DNA of 64,000 bases, taken from the NCBI GenBank assembly GCA_037447655.1, contig JBBHKE010000905.1:415473-479472 (forward strand). Direction: 5' to 3'. Each line of letters opens with the position of its first letter. Position 1 is the stretch's first letter. The notes beneath the pieces were generated by a model that was not told where the DNA came from, did not search any database, and saw only the letters and a list, made by a program, of their open reading frames with translations. This document shows positions 41,698 to 52,326 of the stretch, piece after piece. The DNA is from Zygnema cylindricum (Eukaryota > Streptophyta > Zygnematophyceae > Zygnematales > Zygnemataceae). Both the position numbers and the translations under genes were made by a program.

Positions 41698-42058
41698 ATG
41701 CTTCTACCAGATTTTTTACCTTTGCCATGATGAACTCCTTTTTCTTGAAACTGAGAGGGTATTGCTTCTGCCAAACAGTACACGTCTTGTCTATTAAATC
41801 AATTTGAAAAGGGGTTCTTTTGTAGATGCCTACGTCCGTATCTGACCAAGAGAACACTTGTTTGTTCTTCTCCAACTGGTTGGAGAGCTAGGACTTTTGC
41901 TGAGGGTCTAACTGCTCCCCTAAAGTCCAATCCATCTTTCCGGGTTCCACCGCTGCCCAGGCAGCCGAGGGTCTACCCCAGCGGGAGATTGAATTCCATC
42001 TCTACTTGCGCGTCTACCTTGTTTCCTCCCGTTAGAATGCTGCTGCTAACAACTTCCG
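41698..42058 (-). pseudogene. Gypsy pol linker before reverse transcriptase (right-hand copy)
   Basis: Minus-strand reading gives QLDPQQKS and KNKQVFSWSDTDVGIYK, then IDLIDKT and WQKQYPLS, matching gypsy E at 49590-49740, which is the N-terminal RT lead-in following the methyltransferase. The first 92 bases (41698-41789) repeat 29964-30054 with about 12% differences, so the two flanks of copia D come from different gypsy copies. Confidence 0.8.
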
Positions 42059-43250
42059 CTATGTTATCCCTTTTCGAGCCTCTGCTCCCATCAGTGAGGA
42101 ATCCCTTAATTTCGGTAAAATTCTGGGACTAGAAAATTTTGATGATAAAAATTGTTTTCTTGCCTCCCTCCATTCCTCAAGCTGCAAGTGGGCCTGCAAC
42201 GATAACAACTTTGGAGCTTGAAGGTAGCGATTCCTCGATTGCGGAGACTGTATGCTAGAGAAGGATAGAGAATATTTTATCACCCATGTTATGGCATTTA
42301 GATCCATGCTTTGTCCGAGAAGGCTGCACCGCTGGAGGTCTGAAATACGTGGTGCCGCCGTGCTGGCAGGTTGGAATCCCATGGCTTGTTCTTGTTCTTT
42401 CACCGTTGGCGTTGTCCAAACTCCACTTTCGCTATCAAATATCAGTCCGGCCGCTCCCTTTCGATACGCTTGGCTGTTGGGGAAGGAAACTAATGGCGGC
42501 AGTGCTCGCCGTGGTGCTCCTGGGTGGTTACACTGGAAGAACGGAGGACGATCAGCCTTGGTTACTAGAGTGGCCATCCGTCCTGGCCCTAAAATTTGTT
42601 GCAGGGTAATCTGGGGATCTGTTTTGTGGTTCTGTAAGAGATTGTTTAGGACTGACAGAGGTATCAAATTGGTCCTGTACGCCCGAACTCTATGAGCCCT
42701 AGATCCCAGTTGCGCCGCATCGAAAACAAATGTAGCTCCTAGAATGTGCTTGACTTTATTCCAGCTATTTGCGACTTGTTTTCTCTTATCATCTGCCGGG
42801 TGGACATTCTCCAAAACATACCCCACTAGTTGGTCTTGGGATTGCTGCAGCCAGGAAAATAATTTCATCATCTGGAAGAAGGTTTCGACTTCTGGTGTCC
42901 TGATGTCCCTCGCCTTTCTCGGCTTGAGAGTATCCTTGACATGGCCATCCTGCAATCACCAAATCTACTCGCTCCAGCATAGCGAGATGTGGCTTCAGGA
43001 TATTGTCTATATTTTGCGGGACACTTTGGTGAGATTTGCTGAAGGCGGATACCGGAAGTTGATGGGGATACAATAGGTGGAGTTGTTGTAGTCGGTATTC
43101 ACTGACTGCCCGAGCATGTGGTTAAATTTCCACGGCCATATATGACTCCACTTTATGCCCAGCTTTCAAGACAGCTTCGAGGTCCGAGCTAATTCTAGAA
43201 AATAGGGATAATATTCGGAGTCCAGAATCCGGGATAGATAATGACACCAC
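42059..43250 (-). pseudogene. DNMT3-like cytosine-C5 DNA methyltransferase domain in gypsy pol (copy 1)
   Basis: Conserved C5-methyltransferase motifs in order on the minus strand: motif I ILSLFSRISSDLEAVL (Gly to Arg), AVEI; motif IV with the catalytic cysteine VIAGWPCQGYSQA (PCQ at 42936-42944); motif VI YVLENVHP (ENV at 42803-42811); motif VIII AQLGSRAHRVRAYRTN; and motifs IX-X EQEQAMGF and RCSLLGQSMDLNAITWV. The AHR-R-Y pattern of motif VIII and the LLG-S pattern of motif X resemble DNMT3/DRM rather than DNMT1. The family transfers methyl from S-adenosylmethionine to cytosine. Frameshifted after PCQ near 42940, so this copy is broken. It lies between protease and RT. Confidence 0.88.
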
Positions 43251-43690
43251 TTGTCGATTGAATATTTGATTTTCGGGCGGAACTTGCGAAGATTCCAACC
43301 GAGGTTCTTTTTCCTTCACAAAAACAGTTGTCAAGGATTTGTCCACTTCCCGCCAAAGTTTTGTTATTTGTAATTATCTGTTCTGTTATCCTTCTTCCCA
43401 CCGCTTGGAAATAGGGAATTGCTATATTATGTCTGCGATATCGGTGGCGTTGGCGAGCAGTTCCGTGGGTGTGTGAGTGGTATAGACGGGATAACATCCT
43501 GCGACGGGAGCATTATTTTTCCCCCTATTCCATAGATGTAGGGGAACCACCACATTGACTCCTTCTGGATCCTCAGGATCCCGAATAGTAAACTACTCCT
43601 TCCACACACTTAATCCTATATTCACCCTTGTCCAGGTGGCCATTCCCAATAAAATCTCAAACTGTTTACCTTCCACCACCAGGAAGGGAA
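43251..43690 (-). pseudogene. Linker between gypsy protease and methyltransferase
   Basis: Degraded coding sequence matching 51090-51456 of gypsy E: WNRGKN, VYTTHTPTEL, QFPISKRWEEG and FNRQVVSLSIPD in succession. The conservation of this roughly 120-residue stretch in two diverged copies suggests a real domain; I do not recognise a family. Confidence 0.6.
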
Positions 43691-44640
43691 GCTAAATTCG
43701 GACCTTTTGACTTGCGTCGTCGACAAACTCTATTAACATAGCTTTGATTATTCTGTGTACCGGTTGGCTCCCACTGCTAAGAGTACTTAGAAAGATGTCA
43801 CTATGGAAGATTTCCGGTCGGAGTTCTTCGGGCATTTGTTGCAGAGCCGATGTGGTGATTAGATTTGGGAGTGCTCCTATATCGACAATTGCGTCTTGAT
43901 ACCTGCCGTATCCGTTGAGTTTTAAATTTCCCGTCTGGTTGAGAATTAGTGCAACAGATAAAGTTTTGTAGTCCCTATCCATCATAGGGGTCTTTGGGTC
44001 TGTTGACCAAAAAACGGATTTGGCCTGATCGGCCCGGTGTTTCTCCCCTCTTGAATGGATTTCCTCTCCGATGGCCTGGATGAGAACCGGCAAGTTATGA
44101 GAAGAGGCTACTGTTTTCACGTGAGTGAGAGCGTAGGGCATTAGATGCCTTACTAACATCACTGCTAGTTTGGAGGAAGGAGGTTGAATTTTTGGCGACG
44201 AAATGGAGGAATCTGTTGGTTCCAATGGTTGTTACCTTCAACCCCCCCTTGCTTCCTAACTTTCTTCGTCGGATTTTGCCTCTGGCGGCGTTTCTGGCGT
44301 GTTATCCTCCGGGCGTTCCGCCAAATATTTTTTGAACCAGTCTTGGTTGTCACGCGTCTCTTCTTCCTTTGCTTGTTCCTCCATCTTATTTATTTTAGTT
44401 GTACTGTAATTTTCGAATCCAGGAGGCAGTTTCTTTGCGGCTGGTGGAGGTGGGTTTGTAGATTTTATCCCGAGACCTATGTCGTCGTTCAGGATGGCGG
44501 CCCTAGGGGTGAAGGATAGAGGTCCAGTAGTGTTCATGTTGTGGTCTCCTGGAGCGAGCTTTTGCTTGTCATTTCGCTGCGCCAAGGTTGAGTTGCGGAG
44601 TTGCCTGCGATTGTCCCCCACACCGACATTCATGGCTCTA
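43691..44640 (-). pseudogene. Gypsy aspartic protease and preceding linker (copy 1)
   Basis: The frame 43692-44225 has VDIGALPNLITTSALQ, where the catalytic Asp-Thr-Gly of retroviral-type proteases is DIG (43872-43883); gypsy E has the intact DTGA. The frame 44256-44633 is a Pro/Lys-rich linker ending in DNQDWFKKYLAERPEDN, shared with E. It would process Gag-Pol. Confidence 0.8.
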
Positions 44641-45754
44641 GAAAAGAAGGTCTATGCGTGATTTGCCTTAGGAGGTTCCATGTCCCACCCCATCACCTCG
44701 TCATCGTTTTCGCCCGCTGTGGTTTCCTATTCAAGTTTCGCTAGCTTTTGTAGTAATTATTGTTTTCTCTGGTGAAGCTTCTGGGCAGCCATCAGAGCGG
44801 GAGTCCTGGAGGGCGATCCTAATCGCAGCGTTGCCAATTTTGCAGCCATGGCTGCCATTTGCTAGCTCTGCTCTTGGATGATAACCTCCGGGGTTAATCG
44901 CGCTTGACCTGTTAGCTGTTGTTCTGGGTTCTCCAGGGTGCAGCGTCCCTAAGGGTAAAAGAGCTGCAGGGGGAGAGGATTCACGACAGTTTCACCTTCG
45001 TCGGTGAACACTGCATATTGCATCATCTCTTTAGAAACTCCATTCTTTCGGAAGCACTGCCCTTCCTTGTAACCCATGAAACCGCAAGCCTCACACTTAG
45101 AGCCCTCGGTAGTATATTTGCCCCTCAATTCATTGGAGATTTGCGCGTCATCAAATTTTGGAAGTTTTATCTGTCGCAACTGGGCTTGCGACATCTTGGC
45201 ACTCTCAGATCGTGGCGTCGGCCAGTAATTGTCTTTGTTAACCGGTGTTTTATCGTGTGACCCTGCTCCTTGCTTCCTTTCTTGCTGCCTCTTTGTCCTT
45301 TCAGCACTTTCCTTCTCCAATTCCTTTTGCTTAAGAGCTAATTCCGGTTTGAGCTTCCGAGGGCATCTCTTCCATCCATGACCTGTTTGTTGACAGTTTA
45401 AACAGTTATAGAAGAAGACACGATCATCGGCCCCCATGGCAGGTTTGGATCCGCTTTGCGCCACCTGTTTCCCCTGGAGCTTCTGCAAAGCTAAGAGGTT
45501 GGCCGACTCTTTATTTTCAGGAGGCATTTCTCCGCCAAATCTTGCAAATTTCCCTCGGGTTTTTCCGGTTACCGCCTTTTCCTTGGCCTCTCGGTGGACA
45601 AATTGATCATTAAGCTTCATAACGGCTAGAGAGATTTCTTTGGCGGTGGGATTAACGTCCTGAATGGCCTATTTCGCAATCTAATTATCGAGGGCTGCCT
45701 GCCCCGTCGGTCCGAACGAATTTCGGACGGCGATGAAATATTTAGTTGCCATGG
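44641..45754 (-). pseudogene. Gypsy gag: nucleocapsid region with capsid fragment (copy 1)
   Basis: The frame 44949-45620 contains a CCHC zinc knuckle, CLNCQQTGHGWKRC (45363-45404), and a second C-x2-C-x9-C motif, CEACGFMGYKEGQC, in which the His is Tyr (His in gypsy E). Further upstream coding (45626-45740) matches the E capsid end NSFGPTRQTALDNW. At about 45755 coding gives way abruptly to an LTR, so the N-terminal gag is lost. Confidence 0.82.
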
Positions 45755-46668
45755 CCGGAATCGCCCAAAACAAGAAAGACTCTGCCAACCACCCAACCAG
45801 ACTACAATTTCCACAAAGGACGGATGCAAACCAAGATGGCAATAGAGTCACAATCACATGCAAAACAACAGTTCTCCACAAGAAAGTTTGCTAGAATTTC
45901 TAGGGTTTTTCTCGAAGACAGTACTGAAACATCAACCTGTCTCCCTCGGCCCCAAATGCCTTATACAAGCCAAGTTTTTCCTACCGATAGTACCAAAGTC
46001 AAAGCATTACCAGGGGCCAATCACCGGCCAGGAATTGTTATTGTACGGACAAAAGACAAAACTGGTTGTACTACACTGAAGGCAAAAAGTTAGGCGACTA
46101 TCTTCGGCTAGATTGGAAGCCACTGGTTTCTCTATGACACAATCCTGGGCAACAAAGTTCTAAATTGACGTGAAACGCCTAACTTTGACTTACATTAATC
46201 AATGCTCTACCCGGCTGGTGGATCTGAACTAACAACTACTGATAGCCAACAGCAAAATCTACAAGATTATCCTAAAAGTTACGTGGCGTTCCACAATGTA
46301 GCCCCCAATGGGACAGTTGGCATCAGGTCACATGTAACAGGATGGTAATCTTTGGAACGGAGTAACTTTGTCGTCCGGCCTCCGTTAGGCGCGAAATAAA
46401 GTGCGTTCCGTTCAGTGAAGAAAATAGAAGAATCTGGTCCGGCTAAGTGCGCCTTTTTCACCGTACTATAATGACCGTACAAAGGAAAAAGGCCCGGGAA
46501 TCCTTGGTAAGATAAAAGGGGTGCTTGTGAAGCACATGAGCTTGACAGCATGAGCGGGGAATAGGGATGAGGGCAGGGGGAAGGCGAAAGTTATCCTCTC
46601 CTCCTTCTTCCCCCCCCTGACCGGGGGAAGGGATTAGGGTCAGGGCAATCGGGCTGATATCCGAATTT
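45755..46668 (-). repeat. Gypsy E 3' LTR, subtype beta, truncated
   Basis: It matches 24866-25929 with some internal deletion and ends ATATCCGAATTT next to the polypurine tract. The left (element 3') end lacks about 400 bases present in the full-length beta LTR and is fused to gypsy gag at 45754, so a deletion or unequal recombination removed the boundary. Confidence 0.75.
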
Positions 46669-46945
46669 CCCCCCCTCTTAGTCAACTGGGACTAAGATAT
46701 GAAAACAATTACCCACTCCATTCGCAGTTCCCACAAAACCAGATGCTGGAGGTTATAAGGTGTGGCTCCCAAGAGGAGGGGAGACAGGCTGAATGCCAAC
46801 ACTGACCATACTGATTGCAGACCAATAGGTGGTGCAGGAGGGAAGACTGATTGCAAGTTGAGGAACAAGAGGGAGGATCGGCACAATAAGTTAAGTGGAA
46901 AGTTGGTTCGTCTTCCAATCCCTGAAGATGGCAAGGGGCCACATT
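46669..46945 (-). other. Gypsy E polypurine tract and 3' untranslated segment
   Basis: TAAGAGGGGGGG on the element strand (46669-46680) then a segment shared with 25941-26202 of gypsy F. No convincing coding. The integrase end begins near 46946. Confidence 0.75.
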
Positions 46946-48130
46946 GATCTAATTATCTTTAATTCGTCGGCCATCTTTCCCCTCCAATAAAAGAACCCTT
47001 TTGTTGGACACCTGGACCACTTTTAATATTACTCTCCCGGCAGAAATATAGAGCGTGTCCTTCTTCTATTTCATTTAATATACAAAGTCACCTGGCATAA
47101 ATCGTCGCTGCCAGGGACCCTAATTCCCACTCCGGCGCTGAGAATACCACAATTCATCTCGGTGTTGAGCCGCCTGCAAATTTCCCATGGCGAGAGGCAT
47201 CTCTCGGTGGAATACCTTTGCCTTGTCGGCGATCAGTTTTTTGACTGTCCCCTTGTCATCCATCTCCGATAGGAACACCGCCTGGGCCGATGCTGCTCCG
47301 GGCAAGATGGGATGTCGTCCAAATAGAATGAAATAAAGGCTATATGAGTGGAGAGAAAGCTTGCCTGCTAAATCTGTAACCTATAGCAATCCAAGGCACT
47401 TTTCTGTCCCACTCCCCCAAATCTTCTTCCACGGCATATTTTTGTAGTGACCGCTTCACTGTCTGTACGCACCTTTCGGCTAAACCGTCGGCTTGAGGGT
47501 GGTCATGGCTGGTCAGCCGATGGTCGACTAAGCATTTTTCCAAAAAGTTGGAAAATTTTCCGGCAAATTCGGAGCCTTGGTCGGTCAGAACTTCCGCAGG
47601 CGCTCCGAATAAGGCCAGCACCCTTTGCAAAAAAGCATCTGCAATTGCCTTGGACTCCTTCCGGGGCAAAACCACCAACTCGATCCACTTGGAAAAATGT
47701 TCTATCATGACCAGCACAAAGCGGTTCCCTCGCCTGGTGGTCGAAAGCGGTCCCAAAAGATCCAACGACCACCGATAAAACATCCCTTGGATAAGCAGCG
47801 AATGAAGCTTAGTCCCGCCTTTTTTGTCAAAAGCTGTCTTAACGCGATCGCATGAGGAGCAAGTTTGCACAATTCGGTTGACTTGGGTTCGCAACCCATG
47901 CCACCAATAAGAGCCCGTAACCAGGGACGTGGTCCGCTTTTGCCCGAAGTGTCCACAATGCCGGTGGAGATTAAAAATCAGAGTTTCTCGGTCAGAGGGT
48001 GGGAGTAACCACTTTCCTCGTACCGTCTGACCATTTCCGAAGGAGAACGCCTCTCTCCCAATCATATGCAGCCATCCGAGTCTGTACTCGAGATAACGGA
48101 ACTCTAGTTAAATGGGGATGAGGGGACCCT
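46946..48130 (-). pseudogene. Gypsy E integrase
   Basis: The frame 47340-48065 encodes the zinc-binding HRHCGHFG...CSSCDRVK, core SLDLLGPLST, LTDQGSEFAGKFSNFLEK and AERCVQTVKRSLQKY, the D,D-35-E triad of Ty3/gypsy integrases. The C-terminal region (about 46946-47330) is in other frames. The open core makes this the best preserved integrase of the family here. Confidence 0.88.
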
Positions 48131-49711
48131 TGTTGGATAGATTGGAGAGCATCGGGGTCGTTCGAGATGTCCTTCCGTCCGGCCCCTATTGGCGCCTGCC
48201 CCTCCACATCAGCAGAGAAAGTTGACAGTTCCCCCCCACATTGGGGAAGCCGGATGAAAACGGAGGAGGCTCGAATAATTTTAAAGCTGATCTCAGGGTC
48301 CTCATCATGCTGAGCCCCGGTAGAATCCATGGTGGATGGATCAGGATTCCGGCTAAGTTCGTCGGCATTCGGATGGATCTCCCCTGCCCTATGAACATTG
48401 TCGAAATCATATTGCTGCAAGATAAGAACCCATATAGCGAGTTTGTCGGTCAACTTACTACTTCTATGATCCATTTCAAGGGTTGGTGATCTGTAATCAG
48501 TGTGAAATGGACTCCGTACAAATAAGGCTAGAAATGGGGGATGGCCCAAACCGCTGCGAGTAACTCTCCGTGGTAATAACTATAATTCCCCTCAGCCCTG
48601 TTGTTGCTCCGGCTGGGGTAGGCCACCACCTATTTAGCTCCGGCATCATCGACTTGAACCAGAACCGCTCCCAATCCAAACCTGCTCCAATAAGTATAAA
48701 GGAGGAAAGGTCTCTAGTGATCAGGCATCCGGAGCACGTGGTGTTGCTTCAGAGCATCCTTCAAGAACAGGAAGGAGATCTGTTGTTCTTTGGCCCACTG
48801 CCACTCTTGGTCCTACCGCAGTAGCTGGTTAAGGGGCTGGGCGTGAGTACTGAACTCTGGGATAAACCGTCGATAGTATTGGACAAACCCAAAAACGTGC
48901 GAACGGCCAAGATGTCCTGTGGTGGGGGAAGAGCGTCAAGGGCTGCCACTTTGACCATGAGGGGACCCACAGTCCCAAGTGTCACCTCATGTCTGAGGTA
49001 AATGATTTTTTGCACCCCAAAAATGCCTTTGCCCGGGTGACATATCAAGCCCGCTGCTCGGAGTGCCCGAAGAACGATCTGGATATGCTCCAAGCGTTCA
49101 TCAAAGGTCTTTGAGATAATAATAACATCATCAATATAGCACCAGCACAATCGATTCTTCGGAGTGCTTTGTCCATGGCCCGTTGGAAATTTGCCGGTGC
49201 ATTCTTAAGCCCGAGGGGCATGTAAATTCATTCATAAAGTCTAGAACCCGCCCAAAATGCAGTTCTCTCTCGGTGCTTTGGTTCCATTGCAATGTGGTGG
49301 AAACCATTCTTCATGTATAGAGTGGAATATATAGTGACGCCTGTAAGAGAGTCGAATATCTCTTCCGGAGTCGGCATCGCATACTGCTCAAAGATGGTGG
49401 CCGTGTTTAGCATGCGATAGTCTCCACACATCTGGAAGTCTACACTTTTCCCGGAGGAGTCCTTTTTGGGAGGGAGGACTGTCGGGGAAGCGATCCCATG
49501 AAGTCCGGTACTTTCATGAACCAATCTAGCTTCCACCAATGTCTGGACTTTGGCCGTGGTGAATTCCTTTTCTTTCAAACTGAGAGGATACTGCTTCTGC
49601 CAAACAGTAGCCGTCTCGTCCATCAAATCGATTCGGAAAGGTATTCCTTTGTAGATACCGACATCTATTTTTGACCATGAGAACACCTGTTTGTTTTCGG
49701 CCAACGTCTCC
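48131..49711 (-). pseudogene. Gypsy E reverse transcriptase and RNase H
   Basis: The frame 49228-49704 has the RT N-terminal half: WSKIDVGIYKGIPFRIDLMD, GIASPTVLPPKKDSSGKSVDFQMCGDYRMLN and FDSLTGVTIYSTLYMKNGFH (an altered D-L--G-). The frame 48761-49150 has YIDDVIIISKTFDERLEHIQIVL (YIDD 49127-49138). RNase H (GLGAVLVQVDDAGA, SNNRAEGNYSYYHGELLA, LITDHQPLKW) is at about 48480-48690. Frameshifts and stops separate the pieces. Confidence 0.87.
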
Positions 49712-51090
49712 GAGAGTCACGCCTTCTGCTGAGGTTCCAACTGCTCCCCTAGGGTCCTATCCATTTTCCTTAGCTCAACAACAGCCCAAGCATCTAGCGG
49801 TCTACACCAGATGTTAATGTCCAATTCCAACCCTACCGGAGGATCTGCCCCTACCTCTCGGGCTAAGACACTGCTACTAACAACTTCCGCTAAACTCTCA
49901 CCCTCAGAGCCGGTGTCCCCCCCCACTAGAAAAACCTGCGGCGGTAAAATGTGAAGTTTGGTTTTTCTTCTCCTTTCTCTCCCCCCCTCAAGCTGCAAAG
50001 TTGCCTGCACCGCTAATAGCTGAGGAGCTTGAAGGTAAATAGCTCGTGATTCCGGGGACGTGAGATTGGAAAAGGCGAGTGCATGCTTGAGTACCCATGT
50101 GACCGAATTCAAATCCATACTCTGCCCCATAAGGCTGCACCGCTAAAGGTTTGACATACTTGGTGCTGCCGTTGCTCCTTTCTAAAATCCCATTGCTTCT
50201 TCACGTTCGGCAATCGTCGGTGTTGTCCAGAGTCATGCTTTGCTGTCAAAAATCATTTATGCCGCTCCATTGCGATATGCGTGACTGTGAGGGAAAGAGA
50301 CCAATGTCAGGAGGGCTTTCCTTAGGAATCCTGGTCTAATGCACCGGAAGAAAGGTGGGCAATCGGGTCGAGTCATAGATGTGGTTATTCTACCATCACC
50401 AAGTTTTTGCTGAACGGAATTTTTCGGGTTGGGGATTTCCTTCTCCAACAGTTGTCGGAGGATTGGAATCGGGATCATATTGGTCCAATATGCCCTAACT
50501 CGGTGTGCTCGGGATCCCAGCTGTGCGTCGTCAAAAAATAATGGAGCCCTTAAGATCTGGGTTACATGATTCCTGCTGTCTGCAACTTGTTTTCGTTTAT
50601 CATCTCCCGGGTAGACATTTTCTATAACGTACCCCACCGGCGTTTCCTGGAGCTCTTAAAGCCACAAGATTCACACGATCAACTGAAAAAAATTTCCACT
50701 TCTGCGGTTGTGATGCCCTTTTCTTTGTCTTGCTAGGAAGTATCCTTGACAAGGCCAGCCTCCCAATACAAAATCCACTCTTCCCAAACTGGCTATGTGG
50801 GTCGCCATGATGTTCTCTACATTGTGGGGAAGACTACGGTGAGCTTTGGAGAAGGCGGATACTGGAAGCTGTTGAGGATATTGGTGATGAAGTTTGTGGA
50901 GGCGATGTTCGCTGACAACCGTAGCCTCGGGAGATACTTCTACGGCTGTGTATGACTCCACCAAATGTCATGTTTTCAAGACCGCTTCCAAATAAGAACT
51001 AATTCATGAAAATAGAGATAAAATACGCTGTCCGAAATCGGGAACTGCTAATGACACAACTTGTCGATTGAATTCCTTGTTACAGGTCTT
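49712..51090 (-). pseudogene. DNMT3-like cytosine-C5 DNA methyltransferase domain in gypsy pol (copy 2)
   Basis: Same order as copy 1: motif I ILSLFS-(stop)-ISS with TGA at the Gly codon, AVEVSPEATVVSEHRLHKLH; motif IV VLGGWPCQGYFLA (WPCQ at 50746-50757); motif VI YVIENVYPGDDKRKQV (ENV 50614-50622); motif VIII AQLGSRAHRVRAYWTN; motif X LMGQSMDLNSVTWVLKH. The frame 49717-50130 runs from motif X through LQAPQLLAVQATLQLE and RTLGEQLEPQQK into RT with no element boundary, so the methyltransferase belongs to the pol polyprotein. Frames are broken near 50690. No PWWP or ADD domain seen. Confidence 0.9.
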
Positions 51091-51456
51091 AGGTTTGGAA
51101 GCATCAGACTATGAGGTAGCTTCTTTCAACTTCAAGGCTGAAAATGCTTGATCCACTCCCCACCAGAGTTTTGCTACCTGTAATAATCTATTGTTATATT
51201 CCGTTTCCCACCGCTTGGAAATTGGGAATTGCTAGATTTCTTTGGCGATATGGGTGGAGAAGCCAAACAGTTCCGTCGGAGATGATGTTGTGTACACTAG
51301 GTAGCATCTTGACACTGCTACATTTGTCTTTCCCCGATTCCATAAATCTAGAGGGACCACCACTTTGGTTCTTTCCGGATTTTTGGTGTCCCGGACAGTA
51401 TACTGTTCTTTCCACACGCTCAAACTCATATTGAGCCAGGTCTAGGTGGCCATTCC
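51091..51456 (-). pseudogene. Linker between protease and methyltransferase, gypsy E
   Basis: Coding in pieces (51194-51429) with SVWKEQYTVRDTKNPERTKVVVP in overlapping frames and WNRGKTNVAVSRCYLVYTT. Matches 43251-43690 in order and spacing. Function unknown. Confidence 0.6.
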
Positions 51457-52326
51457 CTACAAAATTTCGAATTGAGTCCCTTCTACCACCAAGAAAGGGA
51501 GCTCAATTTTCACCTGTTGGCCTCTGTCATCCGAAAACTCCATATCCATGGCCTTGATTATCTCATGGACAGGTTGACTGTCGCTGCTTACGGTGCTTAA
51601 GCAGATGTTGCTTGGGCAAATTTCGGGTCGGAGTTCCTCGGGCATCTTCTGCAAAGCGAAGGTGGTAATGAGGTTGGGGAGAGCTCCGGTGTCGACCACA
51701 GCATCCTGGTATCCCCGGTATCCATTGAGCTTAAAGTTCTCGATTCTGTTTAGTATGAGAGCCACGGACAAGGCTTTGTAGTCCCTATCCACTATAGGGG
51801 TTTTAGGATAGGTGGACAAAAATAATGCGGTTGGCGGAGTGTTCTTGTCTACCCCCCCCTTTCCAGAGTGGATCTCCTCTCCGAATGCTTGAATGAGGAT
51901 TTCCTTCGGCACGTTGTGAGACGAGGCTAGAGTCTTCACGTGTGTGAGAGCATAGGGCATGAGGTGCCGGACTAGCATGACAGCCGGCAAGGAGGAGGGA
52001 AGCGTTGTTTTTGGTGAAGATGGAGATGACTTCGGTTCCTGTTGATCCTGATCTTGTCTTTCTTGCTCACTCTCTGAGCCGAAATCTGGAAGAGGAGGTG
52101 TTTGGGGAGCATCATTCTCCGGGCGTTCGGCTATATATTTCACAAACCAGTCCTGATTGTCTTTTTTCTCCTTTTCCACTACCTCCTCTCGCTGCTGTTT
52201 CTCGTTCTTGTAATTTTTGTAACCAGGAGGCAATTTAGGTTTGGGAGGAAGAGATGGCTGGTGAGTGGGCTTGATTCCTAAGCCCATGTCGCTGTTCAAC
52301 ATTACGGCTCGGGGAGTAAATGACAA
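51457..52326 (-). CDS. Gypsy E protease region
   Basis: An open 289-codon frame. Residues 1-125 are Pro/Lys/Glu-rich linker (LPPKPKLPPGYKNYK, DNQDWFVKYIAERPENDAPQ). A helical segment VRHLMPYALTHVKTLASSHN follows. The aspartic protease site VVDTGALPNLITTFAL (DTGA at 51682-51693) lies near residue 212. The retained DTGA and the open frame make it the best preserved protease of the family. The Met shown first is internal; the frame overlaps the preceding one at 52302-52326. Confidence 0.8.
   Translation of the reverse strand: MSFTPRAVMLNSDMGLGIKPTHQPSLPPKPKLPPGYKNYKNEKQQREEVVEKEKKDNQDWFVKYIAERPENDAPQTPPLPDFGSESEQERQDQDQQEPKSSPSSPKTTLPSSLPAVMLVRHLMPYALTHVKTLASSHNVPKEILIQAFGEEIHSGKGGVDKNTPPTALFLSTYPKTPIVDRDYKALSVALILNRIENFKLNGYRGYQDAVVDTGALPNLITTFALQKMPEELRPEICPSNICLSTVSSDSQPVHEIIKAMDMEFSDDRGQQVKIELPFLVVEGTQFEIL

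Noticed and set aside
42252-42695. Plus-strand ORFs of 107-147 codons across the methyltransferase
   Set aside because: They are shadows of the minus-strand methyltransferase, with no family resemblance and Cys/Trp/Arg-rich composition.
49712-51090. Methyltransferase as an independent host gene
   Set aside because: It is continuous with protease and RT coding on the same strand and occurs twice in the same retroelement context.
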